A stretch of 64,000 nt of DNA from Neobacillus niacini (GTDB taxonomy: Bacteria > Bacillota > Bacilli > Bacillales > Cytobacillaceae), in the NCBI RefSeq assembly GCF_019749295.1, contig NZ_JACWFG010000008.1, positions 62,001 to 126,000 of the forward strand. Reading direction: 5' to 3'. Positions 37,209 through 46,031 of this stretch are shown here, in pieces. How positions within the stretch are numbered: the stretch's first letter is position 1; each line of letters opens with the position of its first letter. The notes under the pieces were generated by a model. That model was not told the DNA's origin and ran no database searches. It worked only from the letters and a program-made list of their open reading frames with translations. The position numbers and the translations under genes are program-made.

Positions 37209-38027
37209 TTATAAGAAAGTTCTTTTAACTTTTTCCCAGAAGGAATTATTTTTGAGTTTTAGTGTTTTAATTTTTTTATCTCCGAGTCGAATTTGAATTT
37301 TATCAACATGGCGAATGCTTAATGCCTCATTATCCAGCCCTATGGTAGGATGCTCATTGCCTTCAGAAATAATTTTAAGTGTGAGAGCGCGGTTGCCTCC
37401 TATAACGAATGGAGCACCTAAAGTTCGATATTTATTATTATTAATCGATGCAACCTCACTCACTTGCATGCAGGGGATTAAAGGGTCCACTACAGCGCCA
37501 TTAACAGATTTATTGTAGGCAGTACTTCCTGTTGGTGTAGCGACGATTAATCCATCGCCTCGGAAGGTTTCAAAGTGCAGTTCATCAATAAAAACATCTA
37601 ATTCAAGTGTTTTAATAATTGAGGAGCGAATACTAAACTCATTCAAGCATGGAAATACGCCTTGACCATCGACCATGACTTCGATGATAGGATAACGCCG
37701 TACCTTTAAATCCTCATTGGTAACAGTCTCAACCTTAGAAACAGCCTCAACCAATTTTGAGGATTCATTAATTTTAAAATCACAATACATACTTAAACTA
37801 TCTTTTGTGGTGATACCACAATAAAGGACATCATCTCGAAAACCAGTCTTTCTTACAGCTTGAAGGAAAGTACCATCATCGCCGATGCTTGCAATAATAT
37901 TGGCGTCACGGTGATCGTTTACAATCGTTAAATCATACTGTCTCACGGACTCGTCTAGATTTCCTATCTTTTCTAGCATTTCTTTATCTAAATGATGATA
38001 AAAGTAAATATTACGTCTATGTCCCAT
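37209..38027 (-). CDS. nadK: NAD kinase 2
   Basis: 272 residues, orthologue of B. subtilis YtdI. It phosphorylates NAD to NADP in the cytosol. The NE/D motif CLNEFSIRSS and the Gly-rich TPTGSTAYNKS are present. The usual GGDGT motif reads Gly49-Asp-Asp-Gly-Thr here: the second Gly is Asp, the catalytic Asp51 is kept. ATG 38027 has GGAGG before it; four codons upstream another ATG overlaps that site. Convergent to ytcI, divergent from sppA. Confidence 0.92.
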   Translation of the reverse strand: MGHRRNIYFYHHLDKEMLEKIGNLDESVRQYDLTIVNDHRDANIIASIGDDGTFLQAVRKTGFRDDVLYCGITTKDSLSMYCDFKINESSKLVEAVSKVETVTNEDLKVRRYPIIEVMVDGQGVFPCLNEFSIRSSIIKTLELDVFIDELHFETFRGDGLIVATPTGSTAYNKSVNGAVVDPLIPCMQVSEVASINNNKYRTLGAPFVIGGNRALTLKIISEGNEHPTIGLDNEALSIRHVDKIQIRLGDKKIKTLKLKNNSFWEKVKRTFL

Positions 38028-38185
38028 AGTAACCTCCATAATTTGGATGTAAATTTGTAAAAATGGCCCATTAAACTTTTTATTTTTGATAAACTAGAAT
38101 AGTCTAAACTAATTTTAGCATTATTTTGAAACAATATTAAATTATGTAAGAAAAATTTTTAGTATCAACGAGGAGGAATTTTCAC

Positions 38186-39196
38186 ATGAATGGGAAACGA
38201 TGGGCAGCCCTAGGAATTGCCGCTGCGTTATTTTTTGTATCGGTCATGATTAATTTTTTATCTGCATTTGCTTTTAAAGGGGTTGAAACAGACATTGGTG
38301 AGCTGTTGGCAGCTAGTGAGCTTCCTTTTGCGGAGGAAATAATACATGAAGGAAATGAGATGAAAAAGATTGCTGTACTTGACGTTGATGGAGTTATACA
38401 GGATACAAGTGACGCAGAGTCTCTATTTCAAGCAGCCGGATACAATCATCAAGGATTTATGAAAAAATTAGATTACATAAAAGATGATGATACCGTAAAA
38501 GGAATTATTCTAAAGGTTAACTCTCCAGGCGGCGGTGTTGTTGAAAGTGCTGAAATTCATGATAAGTTAGTTGAAATTCAAAAGGAAACAAAGAAACCAG
38601 TTTATATCTCAATGGGTTCCATGGCGGCTTCTGGCGGATATTATATCGCAGCTCCTGCTAAAAGGATTTATGCAAGTGAAGAAACGCTTACAGGTTCTCT
38701 AGGGGTCATTATGCAAGGAATCAACTATGAAGGATTAGCTGATAAGTATGGAGTGGATTTTGTAACCATTAAAAGCGGCCAATATAAAGATATTATGAGC
38801 CCAACTAGGGAAATGACGGAGGAAGAACGACAAATACTCCAAAAAATGATCGATAATTCCTATGAGGGGTTTGTTAAGGTAATTTCTGAAGGAAGAAAAA
38901 TGTCACCAGATCAGGTGAAGAAAATTGCGGATGGAAGAATCTATGATGGCAGACAGGCGAAAGAGCTGAACTTAATTGATGGATTTGGGTACTTAGATGA
39001 TGTGATCGAACAGATGATGGAGCAGGAGAAGCTAAAGGATGCGAAGGTTGTACGTTACACTGATTCAATCGGCTTTGGTTCATTGTTGAATTTTAAGGTG
39101 CAAAAGTTTATTGGTGCTGATAGTGAGATGACTGGACTTATGGAAATGTTATCAAGACCCAATTCTCCACGTCTAATGTATTTGTATGCAGAGTAG
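38186..39196 (+). CDS. sppA: Signal peptide peptidase SppA
   Basis: 336 residues, S49 family. An N-terminal membrane helix (residues 7-29) is followed by the protease domain with Ser149 (AASGGYY) and Lys201 (SGQYKD), 52 residues apart as in B. subtilis (147/199). It degrades cleaved signal peptides and protects from lantibiotics. ATG with GAGGAGGA. It is followed 15 bp later by yteJ, as in B. subtilis. Confidence 0.95.
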   Translation: MNGKRWAALGIAAALFFVSVMINFLSAFAFKGVETDIGELLAASELPFAEEIIHEGNEMKKIAVLDVDGVIQDTSDAESLFQAAGYNHQGFMKKLDYIKDDDTVKGIILKVNSPGGGVVESAEIHDKLVEIQKETKKPVYISMGSMAASGGYYIAAPAKRIYASEETLTGSLGVIMQGINYEGLADKYGVDFVTIKSGQYKDIMSPTREMTEEERQILQKMIDNSYEGFVKVISEGRKMSPDQVKKIADGRIYDGRQAKELNLIDGFGYLDDVIEQMMEQEKLKDAKVVRYTDSIGFGSLLNFKVQKFIGADSEMTGLMEMLSRPNSPRLMYLYAE

Positions 39197-39211
39197 GGGG
39201 AGGAACTATAA

Positions 39212-39721
39212 ATGGAAAATGATATTCAGATAAGCTTAAATCAAACAGAACAAGACGAAGATCAAATGGAACAATTGAAGACCACTCATGAACCTGAGCC
39301 CAGCTCCTTTCGCTATGCTGGGTTTTGGATGCGGTTCTGGGCCTACCTGCTAGATTTGATTATTATAGGGAGTATAGAGCGCTTAATTATAAATCCTCTA
39401 TTTCGTGTATTGGAAATTCCGTTAGTAGAATTTAACATGTTTGCTCCAATTTCAATTGCTTCAGCAGTCATATTTTATTTGTATTTCGTTTTGATGACCA
39501 GATATTTTAATCAAACCCTTGGAAAAATGGTATTTGGTATAAAAGTAATTGATTTGAAGAATGAAAAATTAACGTGGGGAACCATTCTATTTCGAGAATG
39601 GATTGGCCGTTTTATCTCAGCAACGGTGGTTATAGGTTATATCATTGTCGCTTTTTTACCCAAAAAACAAGGTCTCCACGATCTTTTTACAGATACTTCT
39701 GTTATCCATGTAGAACGATAA
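39212..39721 (+). CDS. yteJ: RDD family membrane protein YteJ
   Basis: 169 residues. RYAGFWMRFWAYLLDLIII has the Arg-Asp-Asp type signature of RDD proteins in the first helix. Three membrane helices are visible, with LGKMVFGIKVID in the loop after helix two. In B. subtilis the sppA-yteJ pair acts in lantibiotic resistance, with YteJ inhibiting SppA. GGGGGAGG ribosome site. Confidence 0.9.
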   Translation: MENDIQISLNQTEQDEDQMEQLKTTHEPEPSSFRYAGFWMRFWAYLLDLIIIGSIERLIINPLFRVLEIPLVEFNMFAPISIASAVIFYLYFVLMTRYFNQTLGKMVFGIKVIDLKNEKLTWGTILFREWIGRFISATVVIGYIIVAFLPKKQGLHDLFTDTSVIHVER

Positions 39722-39728
39722 TATCAGA

Positions 39729-39762
39729 CCCGCTAACTTTTAGGTTAGCGGGTTTATTTTTT
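39729..39762 (+). terminator. Terminator after yteJ
   Basis: CCCGCTAAC / GTTAGCGGG perfect nine-bp stem, then TTTATTTTTT. The T-tract overlaps a sigma F-like promoter for the next operon. Confidence 0.9.
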
Positions 39763-39780
39763 ACTCTTAAGGTGATACTA
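39752..39780 (+). promoter_or_regulatory. Sigma F-like promoter of ytfI-gerW
   Basis: GTTTA at 39752-39756 and GGTGATACTA at 39771-39780, which fits the sigma F -10 pattern GGnnAnAmTn at every fixed position; spacing 14 bp. GerW is a forespore protein in B. subtilis, in agreement. Confidence 0.6.
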
Positions 39781-39803
39781 ATAGGCTGAAAGGAGTGAAA
39801 AAT

Positions 39804-40496
39804 TTGGTTTGGCTGTATATTGCTCTCATCGCTATTATTTTATTATTTCTACTAATCATTTTTTCAAAATTAACGATCCTTCTAAATTACTTTCATCACA
39901 ATGATAACGATGAATTGAAGATTGAATTTAGAATCTGGTTTGGATTAATTAAGTATAAGATGAATATCCCTCTTATAAAGATTGACGATGATTCACCGAG
40001 TATTGTCGTAAAGGGAAATTCACAGATGGGGGATTCACATGATAATGATTCCTCAATGAATGTAGAACAAATTACAAAAGAAACGATTATGACCAAATTG
40101 ACAAACGCAAAAGAAATCCTCGACCATGTTTTAAGTATGAATGTTATCGTCAGTAAATTTTTGAAAAGAATAGTTATTAAAACATTTGAATGGCATTCGT
40201 TAGTCGGAGCAGGGGATGCTGCCCATACAGGCCTTATTACAGGGGCACTTTGGATGATTAAAGGGAATGTTGTAGGTATGCTGAGTAATTTTTTTAGATT
40301 GAAGGAAATGCCAGTATTATCGGTTACGCCTCATTTCCAACTAGCCGTCATTCAAACTCGTATAACATGTATTTTTCAGTTTCGTATCGGGCATGCTATT
40401 TTAGCAGGATTAAAACTAATTAAATTCTGGAAGGGCGGACGCCCAAATTTCAAAGTGAATACTGCCTATTCGAAGGAAAAAACGAAAACCGTTTAA
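39804..40496 (+). CDS. ytfI: DUF2953 membrane protein YtfI
   Basis: 230 residues with one N-terminal membrane helix (LYIALIAIILLFLLIIF) and a soluble DUF2953 domain of unknown function. The TTG at 39804 is preferred because AAGGAG stands about nine bases ahead; a GTG three codons earlier overlaps that site. Cotranscribed with gerW, 19 bp downstream, so probably a forespore protein too. Confidence 0.85.
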   Translation: MVWLYIALIAIILLFLLIIFSKLTILLNYFHHNDNDELKIEFRIWFGLIKYKMNIPLIKIDDDSPSIVVKGNSQMGDSHDNDSSMNVEQITKETIMTKLTNAKEILDHVLSMNVIVSKFLKRIVIKTFEWHSLVGAGDAAHTGLITGALWMIKGNVVGMLSNFFRLKEMPVLSVTPHFQLAVIQTRITCIFQFRIGHAILAGLKLIKFWKGGRPNFKVNTAYSKEKTKTV

Positions 40497-40515
40497 AAAA
40501 GAGGAGGAAACAGCC

Positions 40516-40986
40516 ATGTCTGAACATCCAATTCAAGGTTTAATGACAACTGCAATGGAAAGCTTAAAAGAAATGATTGATGTAAATACGATTATTGGTG
40601 ATCCAGTTGAAACTCCAGATGGCAGTGTTATTCTTACTGTCTCAAAAGTAGGCTTTGGGTTTGCAGCAGGAGGAAGTGAGTTTAAACTTGATGGCTCACA
40701 ATCGAAAGAACAAGGTCAAGGACAACAGAAGCTTCCATTCGGAGGCGGTAGCGGCGGCGGAGTTTCCATTACTCCAATTGCTTTTTTAATTGTTAATTCT
40801 CAGGGAGTCAAAATGCTTCATCTAGACGAAAGCACTCACCTTTATGAAAAGATTTTGGAAATGGCACCTCAAGCTGTAGATAAAATTCAGCAAATGTTTT
40901 CGAAGAAAAATGAGCAGCAAAGCTCAGGTCAAGAGTCTGGCCAATCCAAACAAAACGAAACTCCTAAGCAAGCATTTGATATATAG
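40516..40986 (+). CDS. gerW: Spore germination protein GerW (YtfJ)
   Basis: 156 residues of the YtfJ family: KVGFGFAAGGSEF and the Gly-rich GGGSGGGVSITPIAFLI are characteristic, followed by a Gln/Ser-rich tail. In B. subtilis GerW is made in the forespore and is needed for GerA-type germination. GAGGAGG upstream. Last gene of the ytfI operon, closed by a terminator. Confidence 0.93.
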   Translation: MSEHPIQGLMTTAMESLKEMIDVNTIIGDPVETPDGSVILTVSKVGFGFAAGGSEFKLDGSQSKEQGQGQQKLPFGGGSGGGVSITPIAFLIVNSQGVKMLHLDESTHLYEKILEMAPQAVDKIQQMFSKKNEQQSSGQESGQSKQNETPKQAFDI

Positions 40987-40987
40987 A

Positions 40988-41032
40988 GAAAAAAGTTAAT
41001 CTTCCAATTAAAAGGGAAGGTTAACTTTTTTC
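40988..41032 (+). terminator. Terminator after gerW
   Basis: AAAAAAGTTAATCTTCC pairs with GGAAGGTTAACTTTTTT with mismatch/G-T near the middle; six T at the end. Confidence 0.85.
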
Positions 41033-41054
41033 GTGAAGGCAGGAGCTTAAATCA

Positions 41055-41083
41055 TTGCAAAAAAAATTCTGAAAAGATATATT
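41055..41083 (+). promoter_or_regulatory. Sigma A promoter of tpx
   Basis: TTGCAA at 41055-41060 and TATATT at 41078-41083, 17-bp spacing. Confidence 0.65.
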
Positions 41084-41155
41084 AACACTGTACATAATTG
41101 TTATGAACGCGAAAATTATTTCGCATTTGTTCGTACGAAAAAGGAGGATGTTTAA

Positions 41156-41656
41156 ATGGCAAACGTAACTTTTAAGGGGAACCCAGTAACATTGCTAGGC
41201 AACGAAGTGAAGGTAGGAGACAAAGCTCCTAATTTTAGCGTATTGGCAAATGATTTATCACCTGTAACACTAGAAAATACTAAAGGTCAGGTTCGTTTAA
41301 TCAGTGCCGTTCCTTCTTTAGATACTGGCGTGTGTGATGCAGAAACACGTCGTTTTAATGAAGAAGCAAATAGCTTAGGAGATGTTAAAATCCTAACTGT
41401 CAGCGTAGACTTACCATTTGCACAAAAGCGCTGGTGCGGTGCAAACGGCATTGAAAATGTCCAAACATTATCAGACCACCGCGATCTTTCTTTTGGAGAA
41501 GCTTACGGTGTTGCAATCCAAGAGTTAAGATTGTTAGCTCGTGCAGTCTTTGTAGTAGACTCTTCAGATACTGTTACTTATGTGGAATATGTAAGTGAGG
41601 CAACCAATCACCCGAATTATGAAGCAGTACTTGAAGCGGCTAGAAATGCTAAGTAA
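41156..41656 (+). CDS. tpx: Thiol peroxidase Tpx
   Basis: 166 residues, atypical 2-Cys peroxiredoxin. The peroxidatic Cys60 is in SLDTGVCDAETRRF and the resolving Cys94 in KRWCGANG. It reduces organic and hydrogen peroxides with thioredoxin in the cytosol. AAAGGAGGATG ribosome site. It precedes ytxK-ackA, as in B. subtilis. Confidence 0.97.
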   Translation: MANVTFKGNPVTLLGNEVKVGDKAPNFSVLANDLSPVTLENTKGQVRLISAVPSLDTGVCDAETRRFNEEANSLGDVKILTVSVDLPFAQKRWCGANGIENVQTLSDHRDLSFGEAYGVAIQELRLLARAVFVVDSSDTVTYVEYVSEATNHPNYEAVLEAARNAK

Positions 41657-41673
41657 TTTTTTATGACGATTTG

Positions 41674-41706
41674 AAGGCCTCGTCAAAGGATGAGGCCTTT
41701 TTCTTT
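41674..41706 (+). terminator. Terminator after tpx
   Basis: AAGGCCTC / GAGGCCTT perfect stem, ten-base loop, then TTTTTCTTT. Confidence 0.85.
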
Positions 41707-41725
41707 ATTGTAGGAGGTATAGAGT

Positions 41726-42709
41726 ATGAAAATTTCTCCAGTCGAGCAGCTTTTCACATTATTCAATGAAACTGCTCTTGTTTTACAGGAAGAACTATCT
41801 TGTACATATCTTGAAGCATTAGCAGAAACAGGCGAGAACTTATTTCACGGATCCATTCTTCAGGATGAAGTAAGTGAACTAACTGAAAAAAGGCTTGATA
41901 AACAATACAAAGAGGTAGATTTAAACAGTTTTACAAAGGAAGATATTCGAAAAGCCTATCAGCTTGTCATCTTAAAAGGTATGAAAGAGAATGTCCAGCC
42001 TAACCATCAAATGACTCCTGATAGTGTCGGGATGTTAATGAGCTATCTAGTAGATAAATTTATAGATCAGCCATCGTTCCGTTTGTTAGATCCTGCGATT
42101 GGAACAGGAAATTTGGTAACTACTGTATTAAATCAGCTGCAGAGAAATGTCCAATCAATTGGTATTGAAGTAGATGATCTGTTAATTAAACTTGCCTATG
42201 TGAATGCAAACTTACAAGAACATCCGATTGAGCTTTTTAATCAGGATAGTCTTGAGCCTTTATTTATCGATCCAGTTGATGCAGTTATAGCTGATTTACC
42301 TGTAGGGTATTATCCTAATGATGTTCGCGCCGCAGAATATAAATTAAAAGCCCCTGAAGGTCATTCTTATGCTCATCATTTATTTATTGAGCAAAGTGTC
42401 TCTCATACCAAACCAGGTGGTTATTTATTTTTTATTATTCCAAATGGCCTTTTTGAAAGTGACCAGGCACAACAGCTTCGTGAATATTTTAAGGAAGAAA
42501 TCATTGTTCAAGGAGTACTTCAACTTCCTATCAGTATGTTTAATAATAAAAATGCAGCAAAAAGTATTTTGATCCTGCAAAAAAAGGGCGAAGGGATTGC
42601 CGCGCCGAAACAAGCCTTGCTTGCCAATCTTCCAAGCCTATCCAGTGTAGTTGAGATGGACAATATTTTAAGAAAAATTGATAAATGGTTTCAAGATAAT
42701 AAGCGGTAA
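41726..42709 (+). CDS. ytxK: Class I SAM-dependent DNA methyltransferase-like protein YtxK
   Basis: 327 residues. LLDPAIGTGNLVTTVL is motif I for SAM binding, and DAVIADLPVGYYPND stands where N6-adenine methylases have NPPY: DLPVGYYP differs from the catalytic (N/D)PP(Y/F) by a Val in place of the second Pro, a family feature as far as I recall. The C-terminal AKSILILQKKGEG is also typical of the HsdM-like fold. Biological substrate unknown. It lies between tpx and ackA as in B. subtilis. Confidence 0.88.
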   Translation: MKISPVEQLFTLFNETALVLQEELSCTYLEALAETGENLFHGSILQDEVSELTEKRLDKQYKEVDLNSFTKEDIRKAYQLVILKGMKENVQPNHQMTPDSVGMLMSYLVDKFIDQPSFRLLDPAIGTGNLVTTVLNQLQRNVQSIGIEVDDLLIKLAYVNANLQEHPIELFNQDSLEPLFIDPVDAVIADLPVGYYPNDVRAAEYKLKAPEGHSYAHHLFIEQSVSHTKPGGYLFFIIPNGLFESDQAQQLREYFKEEIIVQGVLQLPISMFNNKNAAKSILILQKKGEGIAAPKQALLANLPSLSSVVEMDNILRKIDKWFQDNKR

Positions 42710-42742
42710 AACCGGGTTTAATATCGGTTTTATCGCTTTTTT
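42701..42742 (+). terminator. Terminator overlapping the ytxK stop codon
   Basis: AAGCGGTAAAACCG and CGGTTTTATCGCTT form a 14-bp stem with one G-T pair, then a T-run. The stop TAA lies inside the 5' arm, so a ribosome finishing ytxK would cover part of the hairpin. Confidence 0.85.
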
Positions 42743-42789
42743 TCGAGTTGAGAACAATTAGAATTATGTGAATAAATTTTCATTTTGAA

Positions 42790-42803
42790 GGTAACCGTTT
42801 CCA
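42790..42803 (+). promoter_or_regulatory. CcpA cre site of ackA
   Basis: GGTAACCGTTTCCA fits TGNAANCGNWWNCA at all but the first base. Its centre lies 56-57 bp before the predicted transcript start, the position at which CcpA activates ackA in B. subtilis. Confidence 0.75.
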
Positions 42804-42816
42804 TCCAATTTCCTCC

Positions 42817-42846
42817 TTGAAATGTAATATATACAGTGATTAAATG
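42817..42846 (+). promoter_or_regulatory. Probable sigma A promoter of ackA
   Basis: TTGAAA at 42817-42822 and TAAATG at 42841-42846 with 18-bp spacing. The weak -10 is in keeping with an activator-dependent promoter. Confidence 0.5.
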
Positions 42847-42953
42847 AGGTGATGAAAGCAATAAACAACGTCGCGTTTGAGCAGAATAACCTTGTACGCA
42901 GTATTGGACTTCCACCAACCGATGTTGTTTTTATAAAAGGAGCGGTAAACGAA

Positions 42954-44141
42954 ATGTCTAAAATAATTGCAATTAATGCCGGCAGTTCTTCTTTGAAGTT
43001 TCAACTATTTGAAATGCCGGCTGAAGAAGTTATTACAAAAGGACTAATTGAAAGAATTGGCATAAGCGATTCAATTTTCACCATTTCGGTAAATGGAGAA
43101 AAAATTACAGAAACTATAGATATTCCTGACCATGACGTTGCGGTAAAAATGTTATTGGATAAGCTTACCACTTTAGGTATAATTCAATCTTTAAACGAAA
43201 TTGAAGGAATTGGTCATCGTGTGGTTCATGGCGGAGAAGAGTTTGATGATTCCGCTCTTATTACAGAAGAGGTTCTAAATAAGATTGAAGCATTATCGGA
43301 ATTAGCTCCATTGCATAATCCTGCAAACGCAACAGGAATTAAAGCTTTTCAAGCTGTACTTCCTAATGTTCCAGCTGTAGCTGTTTTCGATACAGCGTTC
43401 CATCAAACTATGCCAGAAAGTTCATATCTTTACAGCCTTCCATATGAATACTATGAGAAATACGGTATTCGTAAATATGGCTTCCACGGCACTAGTCATA
43501 AATATGTTTCACAGCGGGCTGCCGAACTTTTGGGGCGTCCAGTTGAACAGCTTCGCCTTTTATCATGCCATTTAGGTAATGGAGCAAGTATAGCTGCCAT
43601 TGAAGGCGGAAAATCAATTGATACATCAATGGGCTTTACACCACTTGCAGGTGTTACGATGGGAACACGTTCAGGTAACATTGACCCTGCATTAATTCCA
43701 TTTATTATGGAAAAAACAAATAAAACCGCTGAAGAGGTTCTCGATGTCCTGAATAAGAAGAGCGGGATGTTAGGCGTTTCTGGTTTCTCAAGTGATTTAA
43801 GAGACATTGAAATTGAAGCGCGTAATGGCAATGAACGTGCTCAGCTTGCACTAGACGTTTTTGCTAATCGAATTCATAAATATATTGGTTCATATGCTTC
43901 ACGTATGTATGGAGTGGATGCTATTATTTTTACGGCTGGTATCGGTGAGAACAGTGATGTAGTCCGTGAAAAAGTATTAAAAGGTTTAGAATTTATGGGT
44001 GTTTATTGGGATCCAGCTTTAAATAAAATCAGAGGTGAAGAAAGATTTATTAATTATCCGCATTCACCTGTAAAAGTAATTGTCATTCCAACAAATGAAG
44101 AAGTCATGATTGCACGCGACGTCGTTCGTTTAGCGCAATAA
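42954..44141 (+). CDS. ackA: Acetate kinase
   Basis: 395 residues, ASKHA fold. [16 protein letters not shown] is the N-terminal phosphate loop; [12 protein letters not shown] contains the conserved His; [10 protein letters not shown] and [11 protein letters not shown] bind ATP and acetate. It makes ATP from acetyl phosphate during overflow metabolism. ATG 42954 follows AAAGGAGCGG; the frame runs 35 codons further upstream over the promoter and is not coding there. Activation by CcpA is inferred from the cre position. Confidence 0.97.
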   Translation: MSKIIAINAGSSSLKFQLFEMPAEEVITKGLIERIGISDSIFTISVNGEKITETIDIPDHDVAVKMLLDKLTTLGIIQSLNEIEGIGHRVVHGGEEFDDSALITEEVLNKIEALSELAPLHNPANATGIKAFQAVLPNVPAVAVFDTAFHQTMPESSYLYSLPYEYYEKYGIRKYGFHGTSHKYVSQRAAELLGRPVEQLRLLSCHLGNGASIAAIEGGKSIDTSMGFTPLAGVTMGTRSGNIDPALIPFIMEKTNKTAEEVLDVLNKKSGMLGVSGFSSDLRDIEIEARNGNERAQLALDVFANRIHKYIGSYASRMYGVDAIIFTAGIGENSDVVREKVLKGLEFMGVYWDPALNKIRGEERFINYPHSPVKVIVIPTNEEVMIARDVVRLAQ

Positions 44142-44151
44142 TGAATGATAC

Positions 44152-44188
44152 AAAGGCAGACTATCCAAGAGATGGTTTGCCTTTTGGC
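44152..44188 (+). terminator. Terminator after ackA
   Basis: AAAGGCAGACTATC and GATGGTTTGCCTTT pair with two mismatch/G-T positions; only a short T-run follows. Confidence 0.65.
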
Positions 44189-44254
44189 ATTTTTTAAGTA
44201 TATTTCTTTGTGTTATACTGAAAGGAAAAGTAAGAAGTGAGGAGGGTATTGCCT

Positions 44255-45091
44255 ATGCCATTAACTGAACGAGAGACAGAGGTATTGAATGAAATAAGAG
44301 AATGGGAAAACCAATTATTAAACTATGAGGCAAATGATTTACAGCTCACCTATGAAAAGTATTTAGAACGTTCTTTCTCATTACTGCCTGAAAAAGTTCA
44401 ACAACAGTTTTTTTCAGTTATTGATAACTGGTTGTTCCATTTGCACGGTATGATCCAAGGCTCTCAGATTCAGATGGACGCAAAGGAAAGAATCCTTTCT
44501 TCGGGACGAGTTTTTAATAAGGAATTACACCAAATAGAGGACTTAGGAAAACTAAACATTGATCAGCTACAATACATAGCCATGCAGCAAATAGCAAGAC
44601 ATAGACTATATTCATTTACACAGGGTGGTTTAGCGGGAACAGGAGGACCTCTTCTCTTAGGTACAGATATTCCAGCTATGGCGGTTATCAATTTAAGGGT
44701 GGTACAGCTAATTGCCATGACATATGGTTTTGAGGTAAATACACCTTATGAGATGATGAGTTCTTTAAAAGTCTTTCATACAGCTACACTGCCCCCTCGT
44801 CTCCAAAAAGAAGGCTGGTCCAGCTTGATGAGTGAAATGAAATCAAATGACGAGCATTATTTTTATGAGGGTAACGAAGAAATTACGGATGTAACTTGGC
44901 TGGAACAGCCAATCCAACAATTATTTAAAGCAATGGTCATTACGATGTTCCGCAAGAAACTGATTCAAGGAATACCAGTTGTGAGCATGGCTATCGGTGC
45001 AGGGACGAATTACCAATTAACTAGAAAAGTTACAGAATTCGCCCATAACTATTACAAACTGAGATATCTTAATCAGAAAGAGGAAGTTTAA
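44255..45091 (+). CDS. EcsC family protein
   Basis: 278 residues of the EcsC family (named from the third gene of the B. subtilis ecs ABC transporter operon), here separate from any transporter. FTQGGLAGTGGPLLLGTDIPAMAVINLRVV-type hydrophobic Gly-rich stretches around the middle and VVSMAIGAGTNYQ near the end mark the family and suggest membrane association. ATG 44255 follows GGAGGG. One base separates it from moaB. Function unknown. Confidence 0.82.
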   Translation: MPLTERETEVLNEIREWENQLLNYEANDLQLTYEKYLERSFSLLPEKVQQQFFSVIDNWLFHLHGMIQGSQIQMDAKERILSSGRVFNKELHQIEDLGKLNIDQLQYIAMQQIARHRLYSFTQGGLAGTGGPLLLGTDIPAMAVINLRVVQLIAMTYGFEVNTPYEMMSSLKVFHTATLPPRLQKEGWSSLMSEMKSNDEHYFYEGNEEITDVTWLEQPIQQLFKAMVITMFRKKLIQGIPVVSMAIGAGTNYQLTRKVTEFAHNYYKLRYLNQKEEV

Positions 45092-45092
45092 G

Positions 45093-45605
45093 ATGAGCAT
45101 AACTGAACATAAGCAAGGAGCCGTTAAGTCAGTTCATTGTAAAGTAATTACCGTAAGTGATACACGAAATAAAGATAGTGATAAAAGTGGGAAGTTAATG
45201 ATAGAGATGCTGGAACATGCTGGGCATACCATTGTTGATTATGTAATCGTCAAGGATGAAGCAGCTCCAATAAAAGAAGCAATTTTAAATGGCTGTGAAC
45301 ATGAAGATATAGATGTCATTCTAACAAATGGCGGTACTGGCATAGCTAAGCGCGATGTGACAATCGAGACCGTTCAATTGCTGTTGGATAAAGAAATTGT
45401 CGGCTTTGGGGAGTTATTTAGAATGTTAAGCTATCAAGAGGACATTGGCTCCGCAGCCATCCTCTCACGTGCTATTGCAGGAGTAGTAAAGAACAAAGCT
45501 GTGTTCTCTACCCCAGGTTCTACGGGAGCAGTAAAACTTGCTATGAATAAGTTGATACTTCCAGAGATTGGCCATGTAGTAAGAGAAATAAAGAAAGATT
45601 TATAG
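45093..45605 (+). CDS. moaB: Molybdenum cofactor biosynthesis protein MoaB
   Basis: 170 residues of the MogA/MoaB fold. KVITVSDTRNKDSDKSG and LTNGGTGIAKRDVTIE form the molybdopterin-binding and adenylation site; STPGSTGAVKLAM is the third conserved loop. It adenylates molybdopterin before metal insertion. No other cofactor genes are near. Immediately behind the EcsC gene. Confidence 0.93.
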   Translation: MSITEHKQGAVKSVHCKVITVSDTRNKDSDKSGKLMIEMLEHAGHTIVDYVIVKDEAAPIKEAILNGCEHEDIDVILTNGGTGIAKRDVTIETVQLLLDKEIVGFGELFRMLSYQEDIGSAAILSRAIAGVVKNKAVFSTPGSTGAVKLAMNKLILPEIGHVVREIKKDL

Positions 45606-45607
45606 TG

Positions 45608-45643
45608 AAAGAAGAGCTCCCTTAAACAGGGGAGCTCTTCTTA
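45608..45643. terminator. Bidirectional terminator between moaB and the next hypothetical gene
   Basis: AAGAAGAGCTCCC and GGGAGCTCTTCTT form a 13-bp stem with an unpaired loop TTAAACAG. It touches the stop of the opposing gene. Confidence 0.88.
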
Positions 45644-45955
45644 TTGATGCATTTTATCTGCCATTGTTTGATTAGCCCTATACCATAGCCATAAATCATT
45701 AATGATGGAAGCAAGCTCAGCAATTTCACTGTTTAATTCACATGATTTTTTAAAGTTATTTTCATCAGAAAGTTGTGCTTGCTTTTGATTAATCGATTGT
45801 TCAAGTTCAGCGATTCGATCAGGAATGGAACCTCTAATTTTTTCCCAATGAAACAGGATTGCCTGCTGAGTTTCCTCACAATATTCTGTCCAATCCTTTT
45901 CTAAATTTGGTATGTGTATCCCCAGCCGATGATCGAAGGAAAAATATTCTTTCAT
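45641..45955 (-). CDS. Conserved hypothetical alpha-helical protein
   Basis: 104 residues, predicted soluble and mostly helical, with a possible short coiled coil (ELEQSINQKQAQLSDE) and an aromatic end (NDLWLWYRANQ). No motif or family recognised. ATG 45955 has a GGAGGCT site upstream on the minus strand. Expressed leftwards against moaB. Confidence 0.75.
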   Translation of the reverse strand: MKEYFSFDHRLGIHIPNLEKDWTEYCEETQQAILFHWEKIRGSIPDRIAELEQSINQKQAQLSDENNFKKSCELNSEIAELASIINDLWLWYRANQTMADKMHQ

Positions 45956-46031
45956 GTGATAGCCTCCAAGACGAGTTATTCTTTTATTTTACAACACATC
46001 TTGAAAGCATTCACGGTTTATTGATTATAGT

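Noticed and set aside
42849..42953. N-terminal extension of ackA by 35 codons
   Set aside because: It would place translation at the transcript start; AAAGGAGCGG before 42954 and the family N-terminus fix the start there.
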